This document shows positions 20,242 to 31,392 of a stretch of DNA of 64,000 nt, one piece after another. Within the stretch, counting starts at the first letter, position 1. Each line of letters begins with the position of its first letter. The DNA is taken from the NCBI RefSeq assembly GCF_017742995.1, contig NZ_CP072425.1:2728001-2792000 (forward strand), read 5' to 3'. The notes beneath the pieces are model-generated. The model was not told where the DNA came from. It saw only the letters and a program-made list of their open reading frames with translations, and did not search any database. Source of the stretch: Pseudoalteromonas viridis. Its GTDB lineage: Bacteria; Pseudomonadota; Gammaproteobacteria; Enterobacterales; Alteromonadaceae. A program made the position numbers and the translations under genes.

Positions 20242-21405
20242 ATGAATCACATGGCCAACGAAAAAGAAATTACGATAGGGATTGTTGCCGGCGAGCTGTC
20301 TGGTGACATCTTAGGTGCAGGGCTTATCCATGCACTGCGCGAACATTATCCTAATGCACGATTTATCGGTATTGCCGGTCCAAAGATGATGGCGGCCGGA
20401 TGCGAAACCTTATTCGATATGGAAGAGCTGGCCGTGATGGGCCTGGTGGAAGTATTGGGACGCCTGCCACGCTTGCTGAAAATCCGCAAACAACTGGTCG
20501 AACAGTTTATCGCAAACAAGCCGGATATTTACATTGGCATTGACGCGCCCGACTTTAACCTGCGCGTAGAAAAACCACTTAAAGCGGCTGGAATTAAAAC
20601 GGTCCAGTACGTCAGTCCGTCGGTCTGGGCCTGGCGACAGAAACGCATTTTTAAAATCGCAGAAGCCACCAACCTGGTGTTATCCCTGCTGCCATTCGAA
20701 AAAGCCTTTTACGATAAACACGAAGTGCCGTGCACCTTTGTGGGCCACACGCTGGCGGATGAAATCCCGCTGGATGTGGATGTGTCAGCCGCGCGCGCGC
20801 AATTGGGACTAAAAGACTCAGATACTGTGCTGGCTTTGTTGCCAGGCAGTCGCGGCTCTGAAGTAAGCCAGCTCAGTGAAACCTATTTACTGACCGCCAA
20901 AGCGCTGGCGGATAAGATCCCCAACCTGAAAATTCTTGTGCCTCTGGTGAACGAAAAGCGCAAAGCGCAATTTCAGGCTATTCAGGCCCAGGTTGCCCCT
21001 GAGCTGAGAACCATTTTACTCGATGGCCAGTCCTCGCTGGCGATGACGGCAGCCACTGCGGTGTTACTCGCTTCGGGCACTGCAACACTGGAGGCCATGC
21101 TGTATAAAAAGCCAATGGTGGTCGGTTATAAGCTCAAGCCACTCAGTTATTGGATTTTTAATACCTTTTTTACCTTCAACATTAAGCACTTTTCGTTGCC
21201 AAATCTGTTGGCAGATGAAGCCCTGGTTGAAGAGTTTTTACAACAGGATTGTAACCCCGATGCACTCACAGATGCATTGCTACCTTTGCTGAAAGGAGAC
21301 AACTCAGCGCTTATCCAACGTTTTTATGATATTCACCAGAATATTCGCCGTGATGCCAGCAAACAGGCGGCACAGGCTGTAGTGGAGTTAATAGATGCAA
21401 ATTGA
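20242..21405 (+). CDS. lpxB: Lipid-A-disaccharide synthase
   Basis: A 387-residue GT19 glycosyltransferase joining UDP-2,3-diacylglucosamine and lipid X. N-terminal [17 protein letters not shown] and later [12 protein letters not shown] (about residue 120), [11 protein letters not shown] and LPGSRGSEV (about 200) are family motifs. The ATG at 20242 is chosen because upstream in-frame codons fall in the terminator; ATG at 20251 is nearly as good and neither has a clear ribosome site. It overlaps rnhB by 11 bases. Confidence 0.95.
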   Translation: MNHMANEKEITIGIVAGELSGDILGAGLIHALREHYPNARFIGIAGPKMMAAGCETLFDMEELAVMGLVEVLGRLPRLLKIRKQLVEQFIANKPDIYIGIDAPDFNLRVEKPLKAAGIKTVQYVSPSVWAWRQKRIFKIAEATNLVLSLLPFEKAFYDKHEVPCTFVGHTLADEIPLDVDVSAARAQLGLKDSDTVLALLPGSRGSEVSQLSETYLLTAKALADKIPNLKILVPLVNEKRKAQFQAIQAQVAPELRTILLDGQSSLAMTAATAVLLASGTATLEAMLYKKPMVVGYKLKPLSYWIFNTFFTFNIKHFSLPNLLADEALVEEFLQQDCNPDALTDALLPLLKGDNSALIQRFYDIHQNIRRDASKQAAQAVVELIDAN

Positions 21406-21988
21406 ACGTCCTGATGTGCAGTATATTGCAGGCGTAGATGAAGTAGGCCGTGGCCCTTTAGTGGGCGACGTGGTAACAGCGGCGGTGATCCTGGATCCGG
21501 CCAACCCGATAGAAGGGCTGACGGATTCCAAAAAACTTACCGAGAAAAAGCGCTTACTGCTGGCTGAAGAGATCAAACAAAAAGCACTGTGCTACCACGT
21601 GGCACGCGCTACGGTGAGTGAAATTGATGAGCTGAATATCCTGCATGCCACTATGCTGGCCATGACGCGTGCGGTAGAAGGCTTAGCAGTGAAAGCCGAG
21701 TTTGTATTTGTTGACGGCAATCGCTTGCCCGAACTGAGTGTGCCTGCTCAGGCGGTAGTTAAAGGCGACAGCCTGGTCGCCGAGATCAGTGCCGCCTCTA
21801 TCCTGGCAAAAGTGACCCGCGATCAGGAAATGCTGGAGCTGGATAAGCAGTATCCACAATATGGTTTTGCGGGACACAAAGGCTACCCGACCAAAGCCCA
21901 TTTTGCTGCGCTCAGCGAACACGGCGCAACACCGCATCACAGAACCAGTTTCAAACCGGTACAGCGTATTCTGGCGGAGAAATCTTAG
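21395..21988 (+). CDS. rnhB: Ribonuclease HII
   Basis: A 197-residue endonuclease that cuts RNA in RNA-DNA hybrids and starts removal of single ribonucleotides from DNA. The catalytic carboxylates are visible as DEVGRGP (D16, E17) and in [14 protein letters not shown], with a further aspartate in VTRDQEM. The N-terminus sits inside the end of lpxB, and the stop is two bases before dnaE. Confidence 0.96.
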   Translation: MQIERPDVQYIAGVDEVGRGPLVGDVVTAAVILDPANPIEGLTDSKKLTEKKRLLLAEEIKQKALCYHVARATVSEIDELNILHATMLAMTRAVEGLAVKAEFVFVDGNRLPELSVPAQAVVKGDSLVAEISAASILAKVTRDQEMLELDKQYPQYGFAGHKGYPTKAHFAALSEHGATPHHRTSFKPVQRILAEKS

Positions 21989-21990
21989 TT

Positions 21991-24900
21991 ATGGCAGCAC
22001 CTGAGTTTGTTCATTTAAGAGTACACAGCGACTTTTCTATGGTCGACGGGCTGGCAAAAACCAAGCCCATCGTGGCGCGCGCCGCCGAGCTGGGCATGCC
22101 CGCGTTTGCCATCACCGATCAGATGAACTTATGTGGCCTGGTACGCTTTTACGGCACGGCCCACGGTGCTGGCATTAAGCCGCTGGTCGGGGCCGACTTC
22201 TGGCTTAAGAGCGATCAGTTTCCGGACGAGCCCAGCCGCATTGTGGTACTGGCCAAAAACAACGAAGGGTATAAAAACCTTACCTTACTGATCTCCGAGG
22301 CCTATTTACGGGGTCACGTATTTCACCGCCCTGTGATAGACAAAGCGTGGCTGGCCAAATACAAAGAAGGCCTGATCTTATTGTCCGGTGCCAAAGACGG
22401 CGACGTGGGTAAAGCGCTATTGAAAGGCAACCCGCAACTGATTGCCGACACGGTGGAATTCTACGAAACCCACTTTGCTGACCATTATTATCTTGAACTA
22501 CACCGTACAGGACGTGAGCAGGAAGAAGAATACCTGCATGCAGCAGTCGCGCTGGCAACAGAAAGAGGCTTGCCGGTGGTGGCAACCAACGAAGTGGTGT
22601 TCCTCCATGAACACGACTTCGAACCCCACGAAATTCGTGTGGCCATCCACGACGGCTACACGCTGGAAGATAAAAACCGTCCCAGACGCTTCTCTAAAGA
22701 GCAGTACCTGAAAACCCCTGAACAAATGCAGGAGCTATTCAGTGATATTCCGGAAGCGCTGCAAAACACGGTAGAGATTGCCAAACGTTGTAACGTCACC
22801 GTTCAGCTGGGCACGTACTTCCTGCCAGATTATCCGACCGGCGATTTAAAAATCGAAGACTTCCTGGTGAAGGTATCCCGAGATGGTCTGGAAGAGCGTT
22901 TACAGTTCCTATTCCCGGACGATGCTGAGCGCGCAGAAAAACGCGGTCCGTATGATGAGCGTCTGCAAATTGAGCTCGACGTAATCAACCAGATGGGATT
23001 CCCGGGCTACTTCCTGATCGTAATGGAGTTCATTCAGTGGAGTAAGGATAACGATATTCCGGTAGGGCCGGGACGGGGTTCCGGTGCGGGCTCACTGGTG
23101 GCGTATGCGTTAAAAATTACCGACCTGGACCCGCTGGAATTTGACCTGCTTTTCGAACGTTTCCTTAACCCGGAACGTGTTTCGATGCCCGACTTCGACG
23201 TCGACTTCTGTATGGACCGCCGGGATGAAGTAATCGACCACGTATCTAAGCTGTATGGTCGTCAGGCGGTCTCTCAGATCATCACCTTTGGTACCATGGC
23301 CGCCAAGGCGGTTATCCGGGATGTAGGGCGAGTGCTTGGTCACCCTTATGGTTTTGTCGACCGCATTTCTAAACTCGTCCCGGGCGATCCGGGTATGACC
23401 CTGGCCAAAGCCTTTGAGGTGGAGCCGCGTTTACCCGAAGTGTACGACGGCGATGAAGAAGTTCGAGAGCTGATAGACAAGTGTCGTATTCTTGAAGGTT
23501 GTACCCGTAACGCCGGTAAGCACGCCGGGGGCGTGGTTATCTCGCCCACCAGTATCACCGACTTTGCCGCGCTGTATTGCGATGAAGAAGGTAAGTTTCC
23601 GGTCACCCAGTTTGATAAAAACGACGTTGAAACGGCCGGTCTGGTTAAATTCGACTTCCTGGGTCTGCGTACACTGACTATCCTGCAGTGGGCGCTCGAT
23701 ATGACCAACGAGCGACTGGCGCGCGATGGCATTGAGCCGGTCGATATTGCTGCCATTCCATTGGATGATCCGGCCAGTTTTGAAGTGCTGCTCAGAGCCG
23801 AAACCACCGCGGTATTCCAGCTGGAATCGCGGGGGATGAAAGACTTGATCCGTCGCCTGAAGCCGGACTGCTTCGAAGATATGATCGCACTTGTAGCCTT
23901 GTTCCGTCCGGGTCCGCTGCAATCGGGCATGGTAGATAACTTTATCGACCGTAAGCATGGCCGCGAAGAGATCTCTTACCCGGATGCACAGTATCAGCAC
24001 GAGAGTCTGCAACCTATCCTGGAGCCCACTTACGGGATCATCCTGTATCAGGAGCAGGTAATGCAGATAGCCCAGGTCCTGGCAGGGTATAGCCTGGGTG
24101 GCGCAGACTTGCTGCGTCGAGCCATGGGTAAGAAAAAGCCCGAGGAAATGGCCAAGCAGCGTAGCACCTTCGAAGACGGTGCCAGAGACAACGGCGTTGA
24201 CGGCGAACTGGCAATGAAGATCTTCGATCTGGTAGAGAAGTTCGCGGGTTACGGCTTTAACAAGTCACACTCTGCTGCATATGCACTGGTATCATATCAG
24301 ACGCTGTGGATGAAGACCCATTATCCGGCCGAGTTTATGGCGGCGGTTATGTCGGCGGATATGGATAACACCGATAAAATCGTGACCCTGGTCGATGAAT
24401 GCGAAAACATGAAGTTGACGCTGCTGCCACCGGACGTTAACGCGGGTGTGTATAAGTTTGCGGTAAACCGCCAGGGCGAAATCGTCTATGGTATCGGTGC
24501 TATTAAAGGCGTAGGTGAAGGCCCGGTTGAAGCCATTCTGGAAGCCCGTGAGCAGGGCGGCCCGTTTAAAGACTTATTCGATTTTTGTGCCCGGGTTGAC
24601 CTTAAACGCCTGAACCGCAGGGTGATTGAAAAACTGATTTACGCAGGCGCGCTGGACCAGCTGGGTCCGGAGAAAACCCAGCCAGGGCGTGCCACCTTAT
24701 TGGCTAGCCTGAAAGACGCCATGAAGTCTGCTGAGCAACACCATAAGGCCGAGTCACTGGGGCAAAGCGATTTGTTTGGCCTGCTGGCCGTTGAGCCAGA
24801 CGAAGTTGAGCAGGCATTTGTTAAAGCGGTCCCGTTGTCGGATGATGAATGGTTGCAGGGTGAAAAAGACACCCTGGGCTTGTATCTGACCGGTCATCCG

Positions 24901-25482
24901 ATCAATCAGTACAGAAAAGAGTTAAAAAACTACACTTCTGGTCGTCTAGTAGAACTACAGCCGACGAATCGCGATGTGCAATCGACGGCTGCCGGATTGG
25001 TTATCAATGCAAGGGTACTGGTCAACAAAAAAGGCAAGCGTTGGGGTCTGATAACTTTAGATGACAAGAGCGCACGAATTGATGTACGCTTATTCCCTGA
25101 ACAGTTTGAAATGTACCAAGATATGCTGCAAATGAACCAAATCTTGGTAATATCCGGACAGGTCAGCTTTGATAACTTCTCCGGCGGCATTACAATGACC
25201 GCCAGAGAAGTCTGCACCATAGCTCAGGCCCGCGAAAAGCGGATCAGTGCGATAAAAATGACCCTGAATATGGTGCAAATTGACACGAACTTCATAGATA
25301 ATCTGAAAAAAGTACTGGAACCGTACAAATTCGGTACATGTCCGGTCAAAATCCAATATCAGCGCCCGGACGCGATAGCGGAAGTGACATTAGGTATGCA
25401 ATGGTGTGTGACGCCCAGTGATGATCTCCTCAGACGATTATCCAAGATGGCGGCGCAGGAAATAGAACTAGAATTTAATTAA
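21991..25482 (+). CDS. dnaE: DNA polymerase III alpha subunit
   Basis: The 1163-residue replicative polymerase. An N-terminal PHP domain ([18 protein letters not shown], residues 5-22) precedes the C-family palm with the catalytic aspartates in MPDFDVDFC (near residues 400-407) and the [14 protein letters not shown] motif just before it (about 352-365). Helix-hairpin-helix and OB-fold modules occupy the C-terminus (OB around 990-1070, with [17 protein letters not shown]), followed by the tau-binding tail. Length is typical. Confidence 0.98.
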   Translation: MAAPEFVHLRVHSDFSMVDGLAKTKPIVARAAELGMPAFAITDQMNLCGLVRFYGTAHGAGIKPLVGADFWLKSDQFPDEPSRIVVLAKNNEGYKNLTLLISEAYLRGHVFHRPVIDKAWLAKYKEGLILLSGAKDGDVGKALLKGNPQLIADTVEFYETHFADHYYLELHRTGREQEEEYLHAAVALATERGLPVVATNEVVFLHEHDFEPHEIRVAIHDGYTLEDKNRPRRFSKEQYLKTPEQMQELFSDIPEALQNTVEIAKRCNVTVQLGTYFLPDYPTGDLKIEDFLVKVSRDGLEERLQFLFPDDAERAEKRGPYDERLQIELDVINQMGFPGYFLIVMEFIQWSKDNDIPVGPGRGSGAGSLVAYALKITDLDPLEFDLLFERFLNPERVSMPDFDVDFCMDRRDEVIDHVSKLYGRQAVSQIITFGTMAAKAVIRDVGRVLGHPYGFVDRISKLVPGDPGMTLAKAFEVEPRLPEVYDGDEEVRELIDKCRILEGCTRNAGKHAGGVVISPTSITDFAALYCDEEGKFPVTQFDKNDVETAGLVKFDFLGLRTLTILQWALDMTNERLARDGIEPVDIAAIPLDDPASFEVLLRAETTAVFQLESRGMKDLIRRLKPDCFEDMIALVALFRPGPLQSGMVDNFIDRKHGREEISYPDAQYQHESLQPILEPTYGIILYQEQVMQIAQVLAGYSLGGADLLRRAMGKKKPEEMAKQRSTFEDGARDNGVDGELAMKIFDLVEKFAGYGFNKSHSAAYALVSYQTLWMKTHYPAEFMAAVMSADMDNTDKIVTLVDECENMKLTLLPPDVNAGVYKFAVNRQGEIVYGIGAIKGVGEGPVEAILEAREQGGPFKDLFDFCARVDLKRLNRRVIEKLIYAGALDQLGPEKTQPGRATLLASLKDAMKSAEQHHKAESLGQSDLFGLLAVEPDEVEQAFVKAVPLSDDEWLQGEKDTLGLYLTGHPINQYRKELKNYTSGRLVELQPTNRDVQSTAAGLVINARVLVNKKGKRWGLITLDDKSARIDVRLFPEQFEMYQDMLQMNQILVISGQVSFDNFSGGITMTAREVCTIAQAREKRISAIKMTLNMVQIDTNFIDNLKKVLEPYKFGTCPVKIQYQRPDAIAEVTLGMQWCVTPSDDLLRRLSKMAAQEIELEFN

Positions 25483-25498
25483 ACAGGTAGTTTAGAGC

Positions 25499-26455
25499 AT
25501 GAGCCTCAATTATCTTGAATTTGAGCTTCCGATTGCAGAATTAGAAGCAAAAATCAATGAATTACAAAACGTAAGCCGCTCTGGCAGTCTTGATCTCAGC
25601 CTCGAAGAAGAGATCAGCCGCCTCAAGGAAAAAAGCGTAGAGCAAACGAAAAAGATCTTCGACAACCTGGGTGCCTGGCAGGTATCTCAGTTGGCGCGTC
25701 ATCCGCTTCGTCCTTATACACGCGATTATATCGAGCGTATTTTCACTGAATTTGACGAGTTTGCGGGCGACCGTACATTCGCAAATGACCCGGCTATTCT
25801 GGGTGGGGTTGCACGTCTAGACGACAAACCCGTTATGGTTATCGGCCAGCAAAAAGGCCGCGACACAGCTGAAAAAATCAAGCGCAACTTTGGTATGCCA
25901 AAGCCTGAAGGGTATCGTAAAGCCCTGCGTCTGATGGAAATGGCTGAGCGTTTTAAAATGCCAATCATCACTTTCATCGACACGCCGGGCGCCTATCCGG
26001 GTGTTGGCGCTGAAGAGCGTGGCCAGAGTGAAGCAATTGCACGTAACCTTAAAGTGATGGCTGCACTGAAAGTGCCGACCATCTGTACCGTGATTGGTGA
26101 GGGTGGTTCTGGTGGTGCACTGGCCATTGGTGTGGGCGACCGCGTTAACATGCTTCAGTACAGCACCTACTCTGTTATCTCACCTGAAGGGTGTGCCTCT
26201 ATCCTGTGGAAGAGTGCAGAAAAAGCCCCTCTGGCCGCAGAAGCCATGGGTGTATCTGCAGCACGCGTTAAAGAGCTGGATCTCATCAATACTATTATTG
26301 ATGAGCCTATGGGTGGCGCACATCGTAACTACGACACGATGGCGAAGAACCTCAAAGCACAGCTTAAGCGTGACCTGGGCGAACTGGAAGCACTGAGCAC
26401 AGAAGAAATGCTGGAGCAACGTTACCAGCGTCTGATGTCATTTGGTTATTGCTAA
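25499..26455 (+). CDS. accA: Acetyl-CoA carboxylase carboxyltransferase subunit alpha
   Basis: A 318-residue subunit that with AccD transfers the carboxyl group from biotin to acetyl-CoA, the committed step of fatty acid synthesis. Family motifs include [19 protein letters not shown] (about residue 117), [18 protein letters not shown] (about 160) and [15 protein letters not shown] (about 199). It follows dnaE by 16 bases, as in E. coli, and is closed by a terminator. Confidence 0.97.
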   Translation: MSLNYLEFELPIAELEAKINELQNVSRSGSLDLSLEEEISRLKEKSVEQTKKIFDNLGAWQVSQLARHPLRPYTRDYIERIFTEFDEFAGDRTFANDPAILGGVARLDDKPVMVIGQQKGRDTAEKIKRNFGMPKPEGYRKALRLMEMAERFKMPIITFIDTPGAYPGVGAEERGQSEAIARNLKVMAALKVPTICTVIGEGGSGGALAIGVGDRVNMLQYSTYSVISPEGCASILWKSAEKAPLAAEAMGVSAARVKELDLINTIIDEPMGGAHRNYDTMAKNLKAQLKRDLGELEALSTEEMLEQRYQRLMSFGYC

Positions 26456-26478
26456 GCCACTGTGACACAGCAAGACTG

Positions 26479-26504
26479 AAAAAAGCCGCATTGCGGCTTT
26501 TTTT
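26479..26504 (+). terminator. Intrinsic terminator after accA
   Basis: A-tract, GCCGC, loop ATT, GCGGC and seven T: a compact canonical terminator 23 bases after the accA stop codon. Confidence 0.88.
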
Positions 26505-26550
26505 GTACCTGCGAAACCAGGATAATACGACCTAAGTACCGACAACGTCC

Positions 26551-27912
26551 GTGATTATGATTCAGACCCCGCTTTATAAACGCTTTGCTGCCAGCCTGGA
26601 TAACTTACTGGCTGATGAGTCAGCGCATGCTAAAACGCAGACGCTAACGCGTGGCCTCACTGTGGCGCTCTCCGGCGGGGTTGACTCTGTGGTGCTGCTG
26701 CACCTGTGCCATCATTATGTGCAGTGCAATTCTCGGCTGGCGTTGCAGGCAATTTATGTTGATCATGGTTTGTCGCCTAATTCTCTAAAGTGGCAGGCGT
26801 TTTGTAAGGCACAATGTGAGGCGCTTGCCATCGACTTTACCCCGGTTTCGGTCAAGGTGGTGGCACAAAGTCGTCAGAGCCTTGAAGCGCAGGCCCGTGC
26901 AGCACGTTACGAGGCACTGGACAGGCAGGCTTATCCGCATCATGCATTGGTGCTGGGGCAGCACGCGGACGATCAGGTTGAAACCTTTCTATTGCGCCTC
27001 AAACGGGGCTCTGGTCTTAAAGGGCTGGGCGCTATGCAGGCACGCACCGAGTTGCCATCCGGGCGGGTATGTCTGAGGCCCTTGCTCACATCCCAGCGTA
27101 CAGACATAGAAGCATTTGCCAAGACATTTGGGATTTCTCACATAGAAGATGAGTCTAACCTCAGCGACCGCTTTGACCGCAACTTTTTGCGTAACCAGAT
27201 ATTGCCCTTGTTAAAATCCCGTTTTACAGGCTTTGTTCCCAGCGTTATGCGCACCATCGAGCTGTTACAGGGGCAGCAGGCATTGCTGGATGAAATCACC
27301 CGGGCCGATCTTTTGCATTGCCTGGATGAACAAAGCTTGTCTGTTAAGCGCCTGGCAGAGTTTGCGCCATTACGCCAGCAAAACCTGGTGCGTGCCTGGC
27401 TGGCCGAGCAGGGCGTTCAGATGCCGTCGCAAAAACAGCTTGATCAGATCCTGACACAGGCATTGAATGCCAAAGCAGATGCACAGATGGCAGTTACTTT
27501 GCCTGCCGGGCAGGTTAGGCGTTTCAGAGACAACTTATACTGGGTCTGTGAGCAGGCACCCAGGCAGTCGCACAGCAATATCGCACTGGCGACTGTGATG
27601 CTGGATGACAGCACGACATTATGTGTTATTGAGGGGAAGGGGGTTCGCCATCCAATGCCTGATGAACAGGTGTCGGTGCGATTTAACTGCCTGAGCGAGA
27701 AAGTTAAACCGCTTGGGCGTAGTGGCCGTAATACCCTCAAGCACTGGCTAAAAGATTATGGTGTCCCCACCTGGGAGCGCGGTCGTGTGCCGCTGATTTA
27801 TTACAACGATGAATTAGTACAGGTGGTGGGATTTTTCGTCAATGAGGCGTATGCATCGTCTCAGGGACTCAACTGGAAGTTAGAAGATGCAAGAAACACA
27901 CAAGATCGGTGA
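26551..27912 (+). CDS. tilS: tRNA(Ile)-lysidine synthase
   Basis: A 453-residue N-type ATP pyrophosphatase that converts C34 of tRNA-Ile2 to lysidine so that it reads AUA. The PP-loop SGGVDSVVL lies near residues 41-49; LGQHADDQVETFLLRLKRGSGL (split by a few residues, about 135-155) and HIEDESN are further active-site segments; the C-terminal substrate-binding domains follow. Start could be GTG 26551 or ATG 26557; they differ by two residues. The following small membrane gene overlaps it by 26 bases. Confidence 0.93.
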   Translation: MIMIQTPLYKRFAASLDNLLADESAHAKTQTLTRGLTVALSGGVDSVVLLHLCHHYVQCNSRLALQAIYVDHGLSPNSLKWQAFCKAQCEALAIDFTPVSVKVVAQSRQSLEAQARAARYEALDRQAYPHHALVLGQHADDQVETFLLRLKRGSGLKGLGAMQARTELPSGRVCLRPLLTSQRTDIEAFAKTFGISHIEDESNLSDRFDRNFLRNQILPLLKSRFTGFVPSVMRTIELLQGQQALLDEITRADLLHCLDEQSLSVKRLAEFAPLRQQNLVRAWLAEQGVQMPSQKQLDQILTQALNAKADAQMAVTLPAGQVRRFRDNLYWVCEQAPRQSHSNIALATVMLDDSTTLCVIEGKGVRHPMPDEQVSVRFNCLSEKVKPLGRSGRNTLKHWLKDYGVPTWERGRVPLIYYNDELVQVVGFFVNEAYASSQGLNWKLEDARNTQDR

Positions 27913-28228
27913 ATCGCTGGCAAACAAAGCTATCTGGGCAGTGCTTGGCTGCGGTGCTTTGTTTTTTATTCTGGCAATGAATGGTGGCCTGAATATCGGC
28001 AATCTTGTGCTCAGCCTGAGCGTGGGTGGGCTGAGTGCGGCGCTGTTACTGGCCTACTGGCACGGCAAGGGCGGGAGCTTTTTTATCTTTGGCCTGGGTG
28101 CACCTATGCTGGCCGTTATTTTCAGCGAACTGCCAAACTTTTTGTCACTGGCATGGGTGATCAACAGCTTCTTCGCGGGTTTTGCACTGCTACTGTTGCT
28201 GTATAAGCTGGTTTTACTGCGTAAGTAA
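27887..28228 (+). CDS. Small membrane protein of unknown function
   Basis: A 113-residue protein with about four hydrophobic segments (about 16-31, 36-58, 65-85, 90-110) and short polar ends. It starts inside the last codons of tilS, so it is translationally linked to that gene. I do not recognise the family; nothing in the sequence suggests a catalytic site. A transport or membrane-accessory role is possible but unsupported. Confidence 0.6.
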   Translation: MQETHKIGESLANKAIWAVLGCGALFFILAMNGGLNIGNLVLSLSVGGLSAALLLAYWHGKGGSFFIFGLGAPMLAVIFSELPNFLSLAWVINSFFAGFALLLLLYKLVLLRK

Positions 28229-28229
28229 G

Positions 28230-28261
28230 GACCATATTGCGTTAGGGGACGCAATATGGTC
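28230..28261. terminator. Bidirectional hairpin between convergent genes
   Basis: A perfect 13-bp stem (GACCATATTGCGT / ACGCAATATGGTC) with a 6-base loop lies between the small membrane gene and the diguanylate cyclase gene. It probably terminates both. Confidence 0.72.
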
Positions 28262-28275
28262 AGGCAGTTTGTTGT

Positions 28276-29172
28276 TTAGATTGTCCGGGCGCAGTCTCTG
28301 CCGGCGTCCTTAGCGCGATACAGCCCCTTATCCGCCCGCGAGAAAATTTCATTCGGGCAATCCTGGCTGGTTGCCAGCGTAAAGCCAATGCTGGTGGTAA
28401 CATTATGGCTCTTCATGATAGTACAGCATCTGACAGATGCCATGATGCGCTCCGCAATCACTTTATTGGTGGTAAAGGCCGGGTCGTCAATCAGGATCGC
28501 AAACTCATCGCCGCCAAAACGAAACACGGTGTCTGTTGCCCGCACGGATGACTCCAGAATGCGCGCAAATTCAATTAAAACATCGTCACCCATTTTATGG
28601 CCGTACAGGTCATTCACTTGCTTAAAGTTATCCAAATCCAGCAGCATCAGGCTAAAATTGCAGTGATGACGGCGGCTGCGTTCAAGCTTTTTGGCCAAAA
28701 ACTCATTAAACTGGCTGCGATTAGACAAGCCGGTCAGCGAATCTTTGGTGGCCAGCTTGAGCACCCGCTGATACATCAAGGCGTTTCTGAGTGGATACAA
28801 TAAGCAGGTATGCAGCTGAATAAGCCGTGCCTGCAACGCCTCGCTCAGGCGATATTTACTAAAATACACAATCTGACCCAGATGCTGGTTGTTTAACTCC
28901 AGATCAAAAGTATAAGGGCTCAGCTGGTTGTTGCTTTGCTGCATCTGAAACACGCCTTCACTGGAGTGAAACTGCAATCCGGCGAGGTTTATAATGCGCT
29001 TAATATAGCCAGCAAAGATGTCGAGCAGTCCATTTACATCGAGCGTTGTTTGTAATTTTTCAGTCAGGCTCATTGGGTTTTCGGGGACGTGCGACATTTG
29101 CATTTGCGCGTTAAACGGCAAAAAATCCCCGCGCGTCGGTGCCCGCTGAGTCAAAATATGGACATTTTCCAT
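28276..29172 (-). CDS. GGDEF-domain diguanylate cyclase
   Basis: A 298-residue protein predicted to make cyclic di-GMP from GTP. The C-terminal half (about 135-298) is a complete GGDEF domain: DSLTGLSNRSQF, LDLDNFKQVNDLYGH and the active-site FGGDEF. An RxxD motif (RATD) sits exactly five residues upstream of GGDEF, so product inhibition at the I-site is likely. The N-terminal 130 residues look like a degenerate GAF-type sensor. There are no membrane segments, so it is cytosolic. The signal it senses is unknown. Confidence 0.9.
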   Translation of the reverse strand: MENVHILTQRAPTRGDFLPFNAQMQMSHVPENPMSLTEKLQTTLDVNGLLDIFAGYIKRIINLAGLQFHSSEGVFQMQQSNNQLSPYTFDLELNNQHLGQIVYFSKYRLSEALQARLIQLHTCLLYPLRNALMYQRVLKLATKDSLTGLSNRSQFNEFLAKKLERSRRHHCNFSLMLLDLDNFKQVNDLYGHKMGDDVLIEFARILESSVRATDTVFRFGGDEFAILIDDPAFTTNKVIAERIMASVRCCTIMKSHNVTTSIGFTLATSQDCPNEIFSRADKGLYRAKDAGRDCARTI

Positions 29173-29318
29173 CTAGTATTCCCCTAAAGTACAACATTCA
29201 GTCTGTTCTAAGCGAGTTTCATGCCAAAAATTTAAACTGGCTGAAAAACAGCTGCTTGCTATATTTAGTAGTGAATAAAAAATGCTCACCACTATTTTAT
29301 TGACGCTTGGGAGGCGCT

Positions 29319-31379
29319 TTGCAGCAAAATTTTGCCGGGTTTTTAGGTGAGGATGTCACCAGTACGCTAGTTGCCGCCCTGGAGGGCCAGTTTACCGGGT
29401 TGATAGCCTTATTGCTCTGTGCCGTGGCGCTGGTATGGTCGTTTAAGCGGGTTGGATTGCCGCCTATTCTGGCTTACTTGTTAACCGGCCTGCTGGCGGG
29501 CAGCTATGGTTTTGGCTGGATCAACAATAGTCATGAGATCCAACTGATAGCTGAGCTGGGCATTGTGTTTTTATTGTTTAGTCTGGGGTTGGAGTTTTCG
29601 ATTCCCAAACTGATGGCAATGCGTAGCGTGGTATTTGGGCTCGGTAGCTTACAGGTGCTGGTCACCACCGTTGTGCTGGCGGTGATCTTAAAGTACCTGG
29701 GGTTTAACTGGATTGAAGCCCTGATCATTGCCAGCCTGATAGCCTTGTCTTCCACAGCCGTTGTGGTGAAAGAGCTCAAAGAGCGGGGCATTTTGAATAT
29801 TCGCCGTGGTCAGCTGGCAGTGGGGGTTTTGCTGTTCCAGGACATTGCCGTGGTCCCGCTGCTGATCACCATTCCTTTATTAAGCCAGTCTGATAACCAG
29901 GTATTAGTCGGCGCGCTTATTCTTGCGCTCGCCAAAGGCGCGTTTGTCTGTATGCTGTTATGGGCCATTGGCAAATGGGTGTTGCCCAAAGTCTTTAACG
30001 AAGTAGCGATGGCTCGCACCGATGAGCTATTTGTACTGACCACTCTGGTGGTAGCGCTGTGTGCCGGGGCGCTGACCTATGCGTTTGGCCTTTCTATGGC
30101 GCTGGGCGCATTTCTGGCCGGAATGATGCTCGGCGAGAGCCAGTTCAGGCATCAACTCGAAGCAGAAATACGGCCCTTTCGCGATATTCTGATGGGGCTG
30201 TTCTTTGTGACTGTGGGCACACAGCTCGATGTGTCGTATGTGATCCAGTCGTTTATCTATATTGTGCTGGTTCTGGCGCTGCTGATTGTGCTGAAACTGG
30301 CCATTATTTTCCTGCTGGCCCAGCTGATGGGCGAGCGCCGTAAAGACGCCTTTGCAGCCGGTGTGTTGCTGTGGCAAATGGGCGAATTTGGCTTTGTACT
30401 GGTGGCGCTGGCGGGCAAACACCAGTTGCTCAGTGCCGAGGTAGCCTCGTTCCTGATAGCGCTGGGGGTGTTGTCTATGGCATTAACCCCGTATTTGATC
30501 AGCGAAACTGATCGGCTGATCAAGCTGTTTGGTATCGACAGCGAAGGGCGACCAGAGCCACACGAGCAGGGTTTTATAGACTCCAGCAAGGTTAAAAACC
30601 ACGTGGTGATTTTTGGTTATGCGCGGGTTGGGCAGACCATTGCCCGGTTTTTGCGCCCGGAAGCCATTCCATATATTGCCGTAGAGCGGAACCCAGCCAT
30701 TGTTCAGGAAGCGATAACCGCCGGAGAGCCGGTAGTATTTGGCGATCCAACCCAGCAGGAAGTGCTCAAATCCGCCAATGTCAGTGAAGCCCGTCTGGTA
30801 ATCGTATCGCTCAATGACTTCGATAAAGCCCAGGCTGTGATAGACGCCGTGAAGCGCTTTGCCCCTGAGGTAAAAATTCTGGTGCGAATGAAGGACGATA
30901 CTCACCTGGAGGCACTCAAAGAACTCGGTGCCACAGAGGTTGTGCCAGAGTCACTGGAGGCTAGCCTGATGATGGTATCGCATGTGTTATATATGTCTGG
31001 CGTGCCGATGCGGCGGATCCTCAAGCGGGTAAGCATTGAAAGGCAAAACCGCTACGAATATTTGCACGGCTTTTTTACCGGCGACAGCCAGGAAATGAAA
31101 GAGTACGCGGGCGCAGACGGTGCCAGCTACAGCTCAGACAGGCTGGAGTATTTGCATGCCATTGCGCTGCCGGACGACGCCTTTGCGGTCGATAAGTCAA
31201 TTGCAGAGCTGGACCTGGCACGCCATAAAGTGGTGGTAAAAGCACTGCGGCGCAATGGCGAAGAAATCTCTATGCCGGATGAAGAGATCACCTTATGTGC
31301 CAGCGATGTTTTGCTTCTTAAGGGCAAACCGCGGCGGGTGGAGCGGGCCGAACAATTTCTGCTGGACGGCCTGCCATAG
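29319..31379 (+). CDS. Kef-type monovalent cation:proton antiporter
   Basis: About 686 residues: an N-terminal Na+/H+ exchanger-type membrane domain with about 12 segments (residues 20-400) and a cytosolic TrkA-N nucleotide-binding domain starting at HVVIFGYARVGQ (about residue 426), then a TrkA-C-like tail. Known relatives are KefB/KefC, glutathione-gated potassium efflux systems, and the YbaL group. A TTG at 29319 is the likely start because GGGAGG lies just upstream, inside the longer frame that opens at 29307. No KefF/KefG-type ancillary gene is adjacent, which fits YbaL-like proteins better. The ion is not provable from sequence. Confidence 0.88.
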   Translation: MQQNFAGFLGEDVTSTLVAALEGQFTGLIALLLCAVALVWSFKRVGLPPILAYLLTGLLAGSYGFGWINNSHEIQLIAELGIVFLLFSLGLEFSIPKLMAMRSVVFGLGSLQVLVTTVVLAVILKYLGFNWIEALIIASLIALSSTAVVVKELKERGILNIRRGQLAVGVLLFQDIAVVPLLITIPLLSQSDNQVLVGALILALAKGAFVCMLLWAIGKWVLPKVFNEVAMARTDELFVLTTLVVALCAGALTYAFGLSMALGAFLAGMMLGESQFRHQLEAEIRPFRDILMGLFFVTVGTQLDVSYVIQSFIYIVLVLALLIVLKLAIIFLLAQLMGERRKDAFAAGVLLWQMGEFGFVLVALAGKHQLLSAEVASFLIALGVLSMALTPYLISETDRLIKLFGIDSEGRPEPHEQGFIDSSKVKNHVVIFGYARVGQTIARFLRPEAIPYIAVERNPAIVQEAITAGEPVVFGDPTQQEVLKSANVSEARLVIVSLNDFDKAQAVIDAVKRFAPEVKILVRMKDDTHLEALKELGATEVVPESLEASLMMVSHVLYMSGVPMRRILKRVSIERQNRYEYLHGFFTGDSQEMKEYAGADGASYSSDRLEYLHAIALPDDAFAVDKSIAELDLARHKVVVKALRRNGEEISMPDEEITLCASDVLLLKGKPRRVERAEQFLLDGLP

Positions 31380-31392
31380 CGCAGGCCATGGG